This document shows, piece after piece, positions 9,618 to 17,712 of a stretch of DNA of 64,000 bases. Below the pieces are notes generated by a model that worked only from the letters and a program-made list of their open reading frames with translations, ran no database searches and was not told the origin of the DNA. The first letter of the stretch is position 1, and each line of letters starts with the position of its first letter. Origin of the DNA: Mucilaginibacter saanensis (lineage in GTDB: Bacteria > Bacteroidota > Bacteroidia > Sphingobacteriales > Sphingobacteriaceae). A program made the position numbers and the translations under genes. The stretch lies in the NCBI RefSeq assembly GCF_014200575.1, contig NZ_JACHBZ010000012.1, positions 1 through 64,000 of the forward strand. The letters run 5' to 3'.

Positions 9618-9835
9618 TCCTTTAGATGATCTAAGCTGTTTTTTTATTTTTGATGACAATTCATATTTTTAACAATAGTCGTTGGTAAACTTATACTAGA
9701 TATCCCTTTATTAAAACCACACGCGTGTCAATATTGTGATTGGCGGGCTCTACAGCTCACTTTGGTTGTTATCGAATAAATATTTTTTTGGTGGAGAAAA
9801 AGAAAACTAAATCTATTCGTGAATGGGGTAGTTGG

Positions 9836-9992
9836 TCAACTACGGGGTGTTTTTGGATTCGTGACAAGATAAATATGCTGTCGTAAAGAGATATTGGCGT
9901 TCGCATTGAATGGGTCGTACTTGCGCATCAAACACTCCAGGTTCTGATATTTCCGGGCAATTTTTCTTTAATTTCTCAAAATGATCGTCCAT
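9836..9992 (-). pseudogene. Small ORF, possibly frameshifted
   Basis: On the minus strand an ATG at 9992, preceded by AGAAGG at good spacing, opens a 50-codon frame (MDDHFEKLKK...) that ends at 9840. From codon 11 on, the alternative frame reads much more like a protein (IARKYQNLE, MRKYDPFNANANIS, HIYLVTNPKTPRS, stop at 9836). The switch occurs at a run of five A on the coding strand (9961-9965 here), so a one-base insertion would explain it. I do not recognise the family. It is either a recently broken small gene, a sequencing error, or a slippery site. It lies between the histidine kinase and fic in an otherwise gene-free stretch. Confidence 0.35.
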
Positions 9993-10086
9993 TTGTTTTT
10001 ATCCTTCTGTTTCTTCCGTTGTCATATGAGTTTATTTTTTCCGGTATCGTGATAAGCTGTTTTTAATATTTCGAACCCACAAAATT

Positions 10087-11646
10087 TTATTGAATATTGT
10101 TTAACGTTGCAGCTGGTTTTCCCTCTATGCCGAGCTGTACGAGTCCAGCAATAAATTTGGCGAAAGGAGTAATATTCCCTTCAACGCTGGCCGTCTCCAG
10201 GCAGGACGTATAATCTACTCTTCTTTCAACAGGTATAACAGTCCATGGATAGCCGCCTGAGGAAAGCATAACGTTCATCAAGAACCTGCCCATGCGGCCA
10301 TTTCCATCCATATAAGGATGTATATTTACAAATATAAAATGTCCCAAAACAGCTCTTACCGAAGCCTCGGTTTCGGTTGTCAATAATTCAAATAACAAAG
10401 GCATGGCATCTCTTAATGCAGTTACATTTATTGGAACGTGTTTTGAACCGCCAATGTAAACCTGATTCGTGCGGTAGCCCGCGAGATCTCCCGCTTTGAT
10501 GATGCCTGCAGTTACGCTGGGGCCGAACAGCTCGCGGTACCAATCCTGATGTTCCTCATCGGCTATCTCGCCGGCATTAGCGCCGTCTAATATTTTATTA
10601 ATACTCTGTTCCACTACCTGAAACGCCTGCCAATAACCACGTGCAGCCATTGCATCCTTTTGCTGACGATCTTCTTTATTTCCTTCACTGTTCCACTGCC
10701 CGCTTCGTACCTTGTCGATAAGTTCAGGGGTTACCCGGTATCTTTCAATAGAAAGCGAATGATAGGCATCTGTAACATATACTTGTTCTACCGCCTTCAG
10801 ATAACTGATTTTATTCTTTGGTAAGCCAGGTGCTTCAGGAAATACCCCAATGATGGCGGCACGCATACTGTTCCACATCAATCTTATACGGTTGGCATAG
10901 GGCGACCTTTCCTTGAAGGACAGATCGACTTCGGTCTTTGTGTCAAATGGATCAGATTCTCTAACATCGTAATCAGCGCCTTTCATGGCTTTTAATATTT
11001 CGTCGGCAATCCGGTTGCGGCCAATATTCCGGAAAGCACCGCTTAGTCTGCCGGCAATCGTGGTGTGACCGCCGTTCAGGAGTATCCTTAACACTTCGGA
11101 AGCATCACTAATGAGCGCTAAAGCAGCCCTGACATCATTCGGGCTCTGGCTGAAGATCGAAGGGCTACAAAAAACGAGGGAAGCCGGTAAGTTATACGTC
11201 ATCACCCCATTTTTTAACTCGCGAAATTCATTTGCAGGTAGTTCGCCGCGCATGTGAAACAGAGAAGTGTGGTATGGCAAATCCGTTTTAAAATTAGTTG
11301 CGGCAGGAGCTTTGATCACTAATTGAGCTGGAACCGTTTGGTTACCAGAATGAAGCTGTAAAGACTGATCAGGTGATACCGTATAGCTTTCTCTATACCT
11401 GTCAGCCAGGTAAGCGCTGCAAAAATCCCAGTAATTTGCATACCAGGATGTGCTGTCGCCAGCCCGCTCTTCCGGGCTGGAGGGAATGTACCAGCCTTTT
11501 AATACCTCTTTTAGAAATCCGTTTTTTAGCAGCCGCTGTCTATAGGTCGTACTGATGTCTTTAGTATTGATCGCTATCCGTCCCTTTTGTTGAAGGGCTT
11601 GTAGTGTATCTAAAGCGTCCGCTAACTTTTCTGCTGGTGTTGCCAT
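10087..11646 (-). CDS. Fic family protein with winged-helix-like N-terminus
   Basis: This is a 519-residue protein counted from MATPAEK at 11646; an in-frame ATG seven codons upstream is less likely. Residues ~5-60 (ending FLKEVLKGWYIP) resemble the winged-helix start of AbiEi-type antitoxins. Residues ~240-500 form the Fic core with the catalytic motif HPYMDGNGRMGR at 443-454. Fic enzymes transfer AMP or another nucleotide moiety to target hydroxyls. An inhibitory-helix motif is visible before the core as SLSIER (297-302), where the glutamate is kept but the usual following G or N is arginine. It may be a self-regulated toxin or a modifier of a host protein, and the N-terminal domain may bind its own upstream repeats. 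No partner antitoxin gene is adjacent. Confidence 0.9.
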   Translation of the reverse strand: MATPAEKLADALDTLQALQQKGRIAINTKDISTTYRQRLLKNGFLKEVLKGWYIPSSPEERAGDSTSWYANYWDFCSAYLADRYRESYTVSPDQSLQLHSGNQTVPAQLVIKAPAATNFKTDLPYHTSLFHMRGELPANEFRELKNGVMTYNLPASLVFCSPSIFSQSPNDVRAALALISDASEVLRILLNGGHTTIAGRLSGAFRNIGRNRIADEILKAMKGADYDVRESDPFDTKTEVDLSFKERSPYANRIRLMWNSMRAAIIGVFPEAPGLPKNKISYLKAVEQVYVTDAYHSLSIERYRVTPELIDKVRSGQWNSEGNKEDRQQKDAMAARGYWQAFQVVEQSINKILDGANAGEIADEEHQDWYRELFGPSVTAGIIKAGDLAGYRTNQVYIGGSKHVPINVTALRDAMPLLFELLTTETEASVRAVLGHFIFVNIHPYMDGNGRMGRFLMNVMLSSGGYPWTVIPVERRVDYTSCLETASVEGNITPFAKFIAGLVQLGIEGKPAATLNNIQ

Positions 11647-11693
11647 TTTATCTTTTGCTGATCCCACTGCTCACGAGCAGCAGGAGGATTATA

Positions 11694-11789
11694 ATTATAA
11701 TAATCAAATGTAGCAAAATTATAATAATCAACAGTGCGTTCATTAGGATAATCAAAAGCAGCAATATTATAAAGATCAAAAGCAACAGT
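11694..11789. repeat. Four degenerate 24-bp tandem repeats upstream of fic
   Basis: Units begin at 11694, 11718, 11742 and 11766. All start ATTA and share ATCAA at the same phase (11703, 11727, 11751, 11775). The first two share a perfect 14-bp stretch, ATTATAATAATCAA; the last two share ATCAAAAGCA. The first unit overlaps the perfect palindrome ATTATAATTATAAT (11689-11702). The array ends about 50 bp before the fic start. Its spacing near two helical turns suits a cooperative operator or iteron-like site. Confidence 0.75.
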
Positions 11790-11966
11790 AGCAATTACCT
11801 TTACCCGAAACCGAAATTCGTTTCCAATTCGGCAGGAAAATTTGTATAATTGTACAGCATAAGATGTCCTTATGTAATTGACGCGACGTTAGTTATCGTG
11901 CCACAAATGTGCCACAGTTTTAAAATATTGTTCGTAATAAATTTGTTTTCAATTGGTTACAAGCAG

Positions 11967-12018
11967 GAGCATCTGACTGTTAATCAGAGGGTCGCTGGTT
12001 CGAGCCCAGCCTCAGGAG
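11967..12018 (+). other. 3' fragment of tRNA-Asn (likely attachment site)
   Basis: The sequence carries the end of the D arm (GAGC), a complete anticodon arm with GTT anticodon at 11979-11981 (stem TCTGA/TCAGA), the variable loop, a perfect T arm (GCTGG/CCAGC around TTCGAGC), the 3' acceptor strand CTCAGGA and a G discriminator. The 5' acceptor strand (expected TCCTGAG) and a proper D arm are missing upstream. This is the pattern left at the distal junction of an element integrated into the 3' half of a tRNA gene. The intact tRNA-Asn would then lie left of this window. Confidence 0.75.
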
Positions 12019-12022
12019 CAAA

Positions 12023-12063
12023 TGGGCAAGCACGGTAAAACGGTCGCTTGCCCATCTTTTTTT
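12023..12063 (+). terminator. Rho-independent terminator behind the tRNA-Asn fragment
   Basis: ATGGGCAAGC pairs with GCTTGCCCAT around a 14-nt loop and is followed directly by CTTTTTTT. It is probably the native terminator of tRNA-Asn, left behind with the 3' fragment. Confidence 0.85.
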
Positions 12064-12362
12064 CCTTACATTTCACTGTTAATTAAGTAGATTCAAATAT
12101 GCAATTCTCTCGTTTGAGCGGTTCGATGTTGCATTCTGTGACAATGATTTTGGGACGGGGGTAAATCGAACTAATTAATTGCCGATTTTCGAAACATCTC
12201 ATTTTTAGTAAAGTAAAACTCAATATACCTATGAGCACGCTCTGCATGAATCTGCTCCATATGGAGATGCAGGCCTATAACAGATTTTTACCGGGGAAGA
12301 CGTGTAGGATGGGAGTTTTAATATCAAGTTGTTAGTATCAATTATCAACAATAAAAAAATAG
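12064..12362. other. Gene-poor spacer with a nested inverted repeat
   Basis: I see no convincing gene. A 34-codon frame from 12231 to 12335 (MSTLCMNLL...) has no recognisable features and no convincing ribosome binding site. Inside it lies a nested palindrome: CTCCATATGGAG at 12255-12266, flanked by CTGCAT (12242) and ATGCAG (12267). Confidence 0.5.
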
Positions 12363-12396
12363 AAAACGCCGGAGATTTTTGTTTCCGGCGTTTTTG
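12363..12396 (-). terminator. Terminator after collagen-like lipoprotein gene
   Basis: AACGCCGGA and TCCGGCGTT form a 9-bp stem with a 10-nt loop, followed by T-rich tracts on both strands. It lies 34 bp past the end of the minus-strand gene and would also stop plus-strand read-through. Confidence 0.8.
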
Positions 12397-12429
12397 GGTT
12401 TGTGCTTGATGATTGTATTAGATCGGCAA

Positions 12430-13356
12430 TTAGTTTTGGATATGTAATTGGCTCTTTAGCTCATTATAATTTTTTAAGTTAAGTGAGCTGATCTTTACAC
12501 CACCCGGAATGATTACATAACGGAAGCTATGCGCAGTTGCGAGGCTGCTATATAAATTGTTATTGTTTTTGAAACTAATCTGCACATTACCAACCGAGTA
12601 TAGGCCAGACCATGTATCAATCTCAGAGGTAGTGCCAGACAGGTAGTTGATGGTGACTGGCAGGGGGCTTACCTGATCTGTAGGCCATACGCTTGGAACA
12701 TAGCCGTTTAATTTGGCATATACCACTACTACACCTTGATCAAGGATAGCTTGTGTTATTTTGGGTTCAACAAGGTTGTAGGTCAGAGTATTAAGGCCAA
12801 ACACAACTGTTTTGGTATAAGTTGGAGGCGTAAACCAATCAGAATAGATCACATTTGCCGTACCTGGATCGCCTTTTGGGCCTTTCAGATTTACAGGGGC
12901 AGGCCAGGTACCAGCTATTTTAGGGCCATAAAACGAGTAAGTTACTGTGTTTAAATAGTAATCGCCATCAACACCTGCGCTTGCGGCCGGTGCGGTGTTG
13001 CCACTCAGGATAGTTGAGCCGTTTGTACCATTTGTTCCGTTGGCGCCGCTTGCTCCTGTAGCGCCGGTTGCTCCTTTAAGGTTAAAGGCTGTTCCCCAGC
13101 CAGCTGCTGTTTTAGGGCCATAAAAGCCGCTGGTAGTAAGGTTAATAAAGAAATCTCCTGTTGTGCCTAAGGCTGCGTTCGGTGCCGCAGTACCCGAATA
13201 AATCTTAGTACCGTCGGCACCTGTAGCGCCTGCTGCGCCGGGAGTACCAGCAGTACCGTTAGCACCTGCGGGGCCAACAGCACCGTCTTTAGCGCATGAG
13301 GTTACAAGCAGTATGCCGGCTGTTAATAACAGCAATAAGTAGTTGATCTTTTTCAT
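12430..13356 (-). CDS. Collagen-like repeat lipoprotein
   Basis: This 308-residue protein starts with a signal peptide ending in a lipobox (LLVTSC, Cys ~21) and is probably anchored in the outer membrane. A collagen-like Gly-X-Y run follows directly (GPAGANGTAGTPGAAG). Two tandem modules of about 70 residues then occur, each with a YSGTAAP/LSGNTAP motif, a GDFF/GDYY motif and FYGPK, separated by further Gly-X-Y stretches (ATGATGASG, GPKGDPG). The last ~130 residues are a beta-rich globular domain. Collagen-like tails of this kind form trimeric stalks. The role may be surface display or adhesion; no partner is evident. Single gene with its own terminator. Confidence 0.85.
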   Translation of the reverse strand: MKKINYLLLLLTAGILLVTSCAKDGAVGPAGANGTAGTPGAAGATGADGTKIYSGTAAPNAALGTTGDFFINLTTSGFYGPKTAAGWGTAFNLKGATGATGASGANGTNGTNGSTILSGNTAPAASAGVDGDYYLNTVTYSFYGPKIAGTWPAPVNLKGPKGDPGTANVIYSDWFTPPTYTKTVVFGLNTLTYNLVEPKITQAILDQGVVVVYAKLNGYVPSVWPTDQVSPLPVTINYLSGTTSEIDTWSGLYSVGNVQISFKNNNNLYSSLATAHSFRYVIIPGGVKISSLNLKNYNELKSQLHIQN

Positions 13357-13422
13357 AATGGAATAATTTTGATGGTTAATGAATAGGGTAATAAATTTGT
13401 GAGTTACACCGGTAATTATTAT

Positions 13423-13560
13423 ATGCCGATATCTTCATCACAAAAGTTCAAAAACCACCCAAAAAACAAAGCAGGGCATTTACGCGATAATGAACGTGCC
13501 ATCACGGATATTGAAGTGCGTACAATTACTTACAACGGCAGTAATTTTACCTTAGGTTAA
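13423..13560 (+). CDS. Short unrecognised ORF
   Basis: This 45-codon frame starts ATG at 13423 and reads through ITDIEVRTITYNGSNFTLG to a stop. The last half looks like coding sequence, the first half is lysine-rich and less convincing. It may be a decayed C-terminal piece of a larger gene. I do not recognise it. It sits in the spacer between the collagen-like gene and the permease gene. Confidence 0.2.
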   Translation: MPISSSQKFKNHPKNKAGHLRDNERAITDIEVRTITYNGSNFTLG

Positions 13561-13833
13561 ATCATCCTCCCAGAGCGGGGTTAAACCATTTGCACAAGAA
13601 GTCAGTTTGCGTTCTGTTAACATAAATTCTCATTTGCAAGAACTTCGATGTATCGCAATTGACTCAGCATTCAAGGCCTCTCAAAACCGCACAGTTGTTG
13701 TAACGTTTTCGAACGGTATCGTGGATTTAATTTATATAAATTATTAATTATCATTTAGTTATCTTGTTGGCACGGGTTTTAAATAGAATAAAGTGGTATT
13801 TTAGGTTCAACAGCCCATTCAAAACGTGTGTCC
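13561..13833. other. Spacer before the permease gene
   Basis: Together with the short ORF before it, this makes a stretch of about 480 bases between well-supported genes. I see only A/T-rich sequence, presumably with the promoter of the permease gene (for example the run TTTATATAAATTATTAATTATC near 13733), and no RNA gene or repeat. Confidence 0.4.
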
Positions 13834-16200
13834 ATGTTAAAAACGTATTTTAAACTTGCTTACAGAAATATAATAAAGGATAAAGCTTATTCTATTATTA
13901 ATATAACAGGTTTAGCCATAGGCCTGGCATCAAGTATCCTGATCCTGCTTTGGGTGCAAAATGAGTTAAGTTACGACAGGTTTCATAAAAATGCCGGTCA
14001 GATTTATCGTATCGCCTGCGATTTGGGTGATTCTAAAACCGTGGGCACCCCGGCGGGTATGCCTGCTGGATTGAAAGGGGAAATGTCGGTTATTAAAAAT
14101 ACAGTTCGTATAAAACCGGCCAATACTACGTTGCTGGAAGCCGGTAACAAAAAATTTGAAGAGGAAAATCTGTTTTATGCCGACGAAAGTTTTATGGACG
14201 TATTTTCGTTTCCGTTAGTAAAAGGCGACCGCGCCACCGCACTAAAGCAGGTAGATGGTGCTTTATTAACGCAGGCAATGGCCAAAAAATACTTCGGGAA
14301 TGAAGACCCTATTGGCAAGATAATACGAAAAGACAATAAAGAAAACGTAACAGTAACAGGCGTTTTAGCTGATATACCTGCTAATTCCGATCTGCAGTTT
14401 GACTTCATCCTTCCAATGGCCTCATTAGCCAGAACAAATGACGATCTAAAAAATAGTGTATGGAATAATTTTAATTTTTATGACTATTTGCTATTAGACA
14501 AGAGTTTTGATCCTTCTACTGCTAATTTATCTGGGTTGGAAAAACAAGTGAATCAAATATTTCATAAACATGACGACGGCATGAAAGCCACATTCCACTT
14601 GCAGCCATTAACAAAAATTCATCTGGCACCCATGCAACTGGGGGATGAACCTGGCCACGGAAACGCGCAATATGTTAACATCTTTTTTATTATTGCTATT
14701 TTAATTCTCATAGTGGCCTGTATCAATTTTATGAACCTCGCTACTGCACGTTCGGCCCGCCGAGCCAAAGAAATTGGCTTACGTAAAGTTGCCGGGGCTG
14801 TGCGCGGACAGTTGATCATACAGTTTTTAAGCGAGTCGGTATTTATTTCCTTTCTGGCCCTATTACTTGCATTCGGGATCGTTATTTTATTCCTGCCCGT
14901 ATTCAATGACCTGGCCAACAGAAAGCTCAGCATTAATGTATCTGACGCGAAACTTTGGTTAAGCCTTGCCGGCATTGCCTTGTTAACCGGGCTTATCTCG
15001 GGTAGTTATCCGGCTTTATTTCTTTCCGGCTTTAATCCGGTTAAAGTACTCAAGGGGAATATAAAATCAATGGGGGGGAATTTGCTGTTTCGCAATGCCT
15101 TGGTCGTAATACAATTTATGGTTTCCATCATATTGTTGGTGGGCACAGTAGTTATTTATAATCAGCTTAAATTTATCAAAGAGCGTAATCCCGGTTTTGA
15201 AAAGGCCAATCTTTTGTATGTACCCATGACGGGGGATATGTGGAATAAGCAGCAGGCGTTAAAAAGTGAATTGAAACGAAACCCACTTACCAGCGATTTT
15301 GCCCTTATTACGGATTTGCCCACCAACCTGGGCGGTTGGACAGTCAGCGTTGAGTGGGATGGTAAAGATCCTCATTCACAGTTGTCTATTCCTGTAATGG
15401 CTGTGAATGAGGATTTCACCCACACATTCAGGATGACATTAGCGGCAGGGCGGAGTTTCTCAAGAGCGTTTAAAACTGATTCGAACGACTACATGATCAA
15501 TGAAAAGATGGCGCGCATTATGGGTTTAAATGCTAACACGGCAATAGGTAAACCATTAACGCTTTGGGGTAACAAGGGCACTATTGTGGGTGTGGTAAAA
15601 GATTTTAATTTTAAACCCGTTCAGCAAGCTATTGAGCCATTGGTTATGCCCTTTAATAAATTGGGTGGTTACACAGTGGTGAGAACACAACCGGGTAAAA
15701 CCAACGCTACCATCCAGGTATTATCAACAATAAGCCGTGAGCTTAACCCTGCGCATCCCTTTAAGTTTGATTTCCTTGATCAGGATTTATCTAACCTGTA
15801 TAAAGGAGAACAGCAGATGGGTAACATCTTTAATCTTTTTGCTATTCTGGGTATTTTTATATCCTGTCTGGGTTTATATGGCTTATCCGCTTTTATGGCA
15901 GAGCAGCGTACTAAAGAGATCGGTGTACGTAAAGTATTAGGTGCATCTGTGTTAAACCTCGTCTATTTATTATCTTCCGGCATCACCAGGTTAATCCTGA
16001 TTGCCATAGTTATAGCTATACCGCTTTCATGGTATGCGGTAAATACCTGGCTGGCTGGTTTTGCCTATCATATTAATGTTAGCTGGCTGGTGTTTTTTAC
16101 GGCATCGGTGGCGGCGTTGGGCATTGCGTGGCTTACGGTTAGTTATGAATCAGTCAAAGCAGCAATTGTTAACCCGATAAAGAGTTTGAGAACCGAATGA
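13834..16200 (+). CDS. FtsX/MacB-type ABC transporter permease
   Basis: This is a 788-residue inner-membrane protein counted from the ATG at 13834 (MLKTYFKLAYRNI); a GTG two codons earlier is possible. It has the layout of the large Bacteroidota MacB-like permeases: an N-terminal membrane helix (about 20-40), a periplasmic MacB_PCD domain, a three-helix FtsX domain (about 280-430), a further helix plus second periplasmic domain, and a final FtsX triplet. The signature ARSARRAKEIGLRKVAGA and its duplicate EQRTKEIGVRKVLGAS are both present. Such proteins couple ATP hydrolysis by a separate ATPase to export or mechanical work on lipoproteins or peptides. No ATPase gene is nearby, so it must work with one encoded elsewhere. 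Confidence 0.92.
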   Translation: MLKTYFKLAYRNIIKDKAYSIINITGLAIGLASSILILLWVQNELSYDRFHKNAGQIYRIACDLGDSKTVGTPAGMPAGLKGEMSVIKNTVRIKPANTTLLEAGNKKFEEENLFYADESFMDVFSFPLVKGDRATALKQVDGALLTQAMAKKYFGNEDPIGKIIRKDNKENVTVTGVLADIPANSDLQFDFILPMASLARTNDDLKNSVWNNFNFYDYLLLDKSFDPSTANLSGLEKQVNQIFHKHDDGMKATFHLQPLTKIHLAPMQLGDEPGHGNAQYVNIFFIIAILILIVACINFMNLATARSARRAKEIGLRKVAGAVRGQLIIQFLSESVFISFLALLLAFGIVILFLPVFNDLANRKLSINVSDAKLWLSLAGIALLTGLISGSYPALFLSGFNPVKVLKGNIKSMGGNLLFRNALVVIQFMVSIILLVGTVVIYNQLKFIKERNPGFEKANLLYVPMTGDMWNKQQALKSELKRNPLTSDFALITDLPTNLGGWTVSVEWDGKDPHSQLSIPVMAVNEDFTHTFRMTLAAGRSFSRAFKTDSNDYMINEKMARIMGLNANTAIGKPLTLWGNKGTIVGVVKDFNFKPVQQAIEPLVMPFNKLGGYTVVRTQPGKTNATIQVLSTISRELNPAHPFKFDFLDQDLSNLYKGEQQMGNIFNLFAILGIFISCLGLYGLSAFMAEQRTKEIGVRKVLGASVLNLVYLLSSGITRLILIAIVIAIPLSWYAVNTWLAGFAYHINVSWLVFFTASVAALGIAWLTVSYESVKAAIVNPIKSLRTE

Positions 16201-16221
16201 TTGGGTATGGTAAAAGTTAAT

Positions 16222-16254
16222 AAAAAGACCTACTCGGCCGAGTAGGTCTTTTTT
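16222..16254. terminator. Bidirectional terminator
   Basis: A perfect 16-bp inverted repeat (AAAAAGACCTACTCGG and its complement) carries A and T tracts at its ends, so it can stop transcription from both the permease gene and the convergent glycosidase gene. Confidence 0.9.
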
Positions 16255-16339
16255 ATTAATGCAGAATTCGGATAATATACAGCAATTATTGGGGCTGAGT
16301 CTGGTTAACAATTAAATAGGGATAACTACATCCATTTAC

Positions 16340-17644
16340 TTAGTTGCTATTATTATGTATTGCCCACTCTTTTAATTGATCTATGGCCTTCGCCAATACA
16401 CCTGCGGAGCCTTTAAAAGCAGCAGACCCATTGGGTTTGCCATCCGCACTATACCATTCATAAAATCCCTTGTCTTCAATAGTTCGGTTTATCATAGGCT
16501 GTAGTTCCTGATAGGCCTCTTTTATAAAGCCATATTTGATAAGCTGTTGCACCATTCTTGCTCCAAACCAGGTCCAGTCGCCACCATTTTGATAAATGTA
16601 TGGTTTTGACGATGAGGAGCCTTTGTAAATCCCTTCGGGATAAATTGGATAGAGGGTTAAACCGATGGAGGGGGCGCCGGATAGCTTAACGTTACGTAAC
16701 ATGTCCTGGTTAACAAGGCTGATCTCCTTTTTTGATAAAATTCCTGCTTCAATAGCTGTTGCCGTTCCGCCATGAAAATAAATTTTGTTTTCATCAAAAC
16801 TTGCCGGGAAGGGTGATGCACCAGTATACAAATGCGGAATAAATTTATGTTTTTTTGCATCCCATAAGTGTTTTCTAACAGCGGTTACCGTCGTTGTTTT
16901 CAGATCAATCCACTTTTGCTGGTCTTTTGTTGTTTGATAAAAATTAGCCATGTCATGAAGTGCTATTACAAACATGGCGTTATCATATATATCAATGGCC
17001 CAATGGGTGTTTTTGTCAACATCTACCACTTCGCCTCCTTCTATCTGCACATCTCCCCAGTCTTGCGTGGTAGCCCCGGTTAAAAGTTGATATTTGCTGG
17101 AATAACGGTTCTTTAATAAATAAGCAATGGAAATTTCCATGCGTTGTAACGCAGTTTTACCAGCAATCATCTCCTGTAAAATTGACTTGTCGCCGGTTAC
17201 GCGGATGTATTTGCCAACAGCCTGTATCAGTGATGTTTCCTGATCGGTTTCAACCGTGTTTTTAAACCCCACATGATTATTATCATCAGGCGAAGTATAT
17301 ATGTTCGGGTCATTCCAGGTTACATGCCCTTTTAATACATATCCATCAACTATTTCACCGTTGGGTTGCTGGAGGCGAAGAAAAGTAAGCAAATTGGCAC
17401 GGATGCTGTCGCGGCTGTAAACCTTGCATGAGGTTTCAATAAATGTATTAAAATCACGTATCCATACTTGTGGGTAACCATCACCTGCATTAAAGCCCTT
17501 ACTTAAAAGGGCAGTCGCTTTTGCGTACACGGTATCCAGTTTTTTATCAGCCATGATCCGTGCAGCCAATTCCGGCTGTTGCTGGGCTAAGCCCTTTAAT
17601 GAAATGCTAATTATTAAAATAGTTGTTAGAAGAATGTTTTTCAT
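16340..17644 (-). CDS. Secreted (alpha/alpha)6 glycosidase-like protein
   Basis: This 434-residue protein has a signal peptide (cleavage after GLAQ, about residue 21) and no lipobox. The mature part is an (alpha/alpha)6-type domain with the motifs GYPQVWIRDFNTF, NTVETDQETSLIQAVGKY, TQDWGD and YQNGGDWTWFGARMV. Paired acidic residues in WIRDF and the GDWTW segment fit the GH63/GH37-like clan of inverting glucosidases and relatives, but the exact family is uncertain. It lies 69 bp downstream of the araC gene on the same strand and is probably co-transcribed with it, making it the regulator's companion enzyme in the polysaccharide locus. Confidence 0.85.
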   Translation of the reverse strand: MKNILLTTILIISISLKGLAQQQPELAARIMADKKLDTVYAKATALLSKGFNAGDGYPQVWIRDFNTFIETSCKVYSRDSIRANLLTFLRLQQPNGEIVDGYVLKGHVTWNDPNIYTSPDDNNHVGFKNTVETDQETSLIQAVGKYIRVTGDKSILQEMIAGKTALQRMEISIAYLLKNRYSSKYQLLTGATTQDWGDVQIEGGEVVDVDKNTHWAIDIYDNAMFVIALHDMANFYQTTKDQQKWIDLKTTTVTAVRKHLWDAKKHKFIPHLYTGASPFPASFDENKIYFHGGTATAIEAGILSKKEISLVNQDMLRNVKLSGAPSIGLTLYPIYPEGIYKGSSSSKPYIYQNGGDWTWFGARMVQQLIKYGFIKEAYQELQPMINRTIEDKGFYEWYSADGKPNGSAAFKGSAGVLAKAIDQLKEWAIHNNSN

Positions 17645-17712
17645 GCTTGTTTTAACGGAGTGTGATAATTTTTGAAAACGTAATTAGAGAGATATAAAGA
17701 GGGGTCAATGCC

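Noticed and set aside
9830..9845. GTAGTTG-GT-CAACTAC palindrome as a terminator
   Set aside because: No T tract on either strand and the stem is short; it overlaps the end of the small broken ORF.
11604..11849. 81-codon plus-strand frame rich in isoleucine
   Set aside because: It is the translation of the 24-bp A/T-rich repeats and the end of fic on the other strand; composition is not protein-like.
11940..12018. Complete tRNA-Asn gene
   Set aside because: No TCCTGAG acceptor strand or proper D arm exists upstream of the anticodon arm, so only a 3' fragment is supported.
11850..12038. 62-codon plus-strand frame ending NQRVAGSSPASGA
   Set aside because: The end is the familiar read-through of a tRNA T arm and acceptor; the true feature is the tRNA-Asn fragment.
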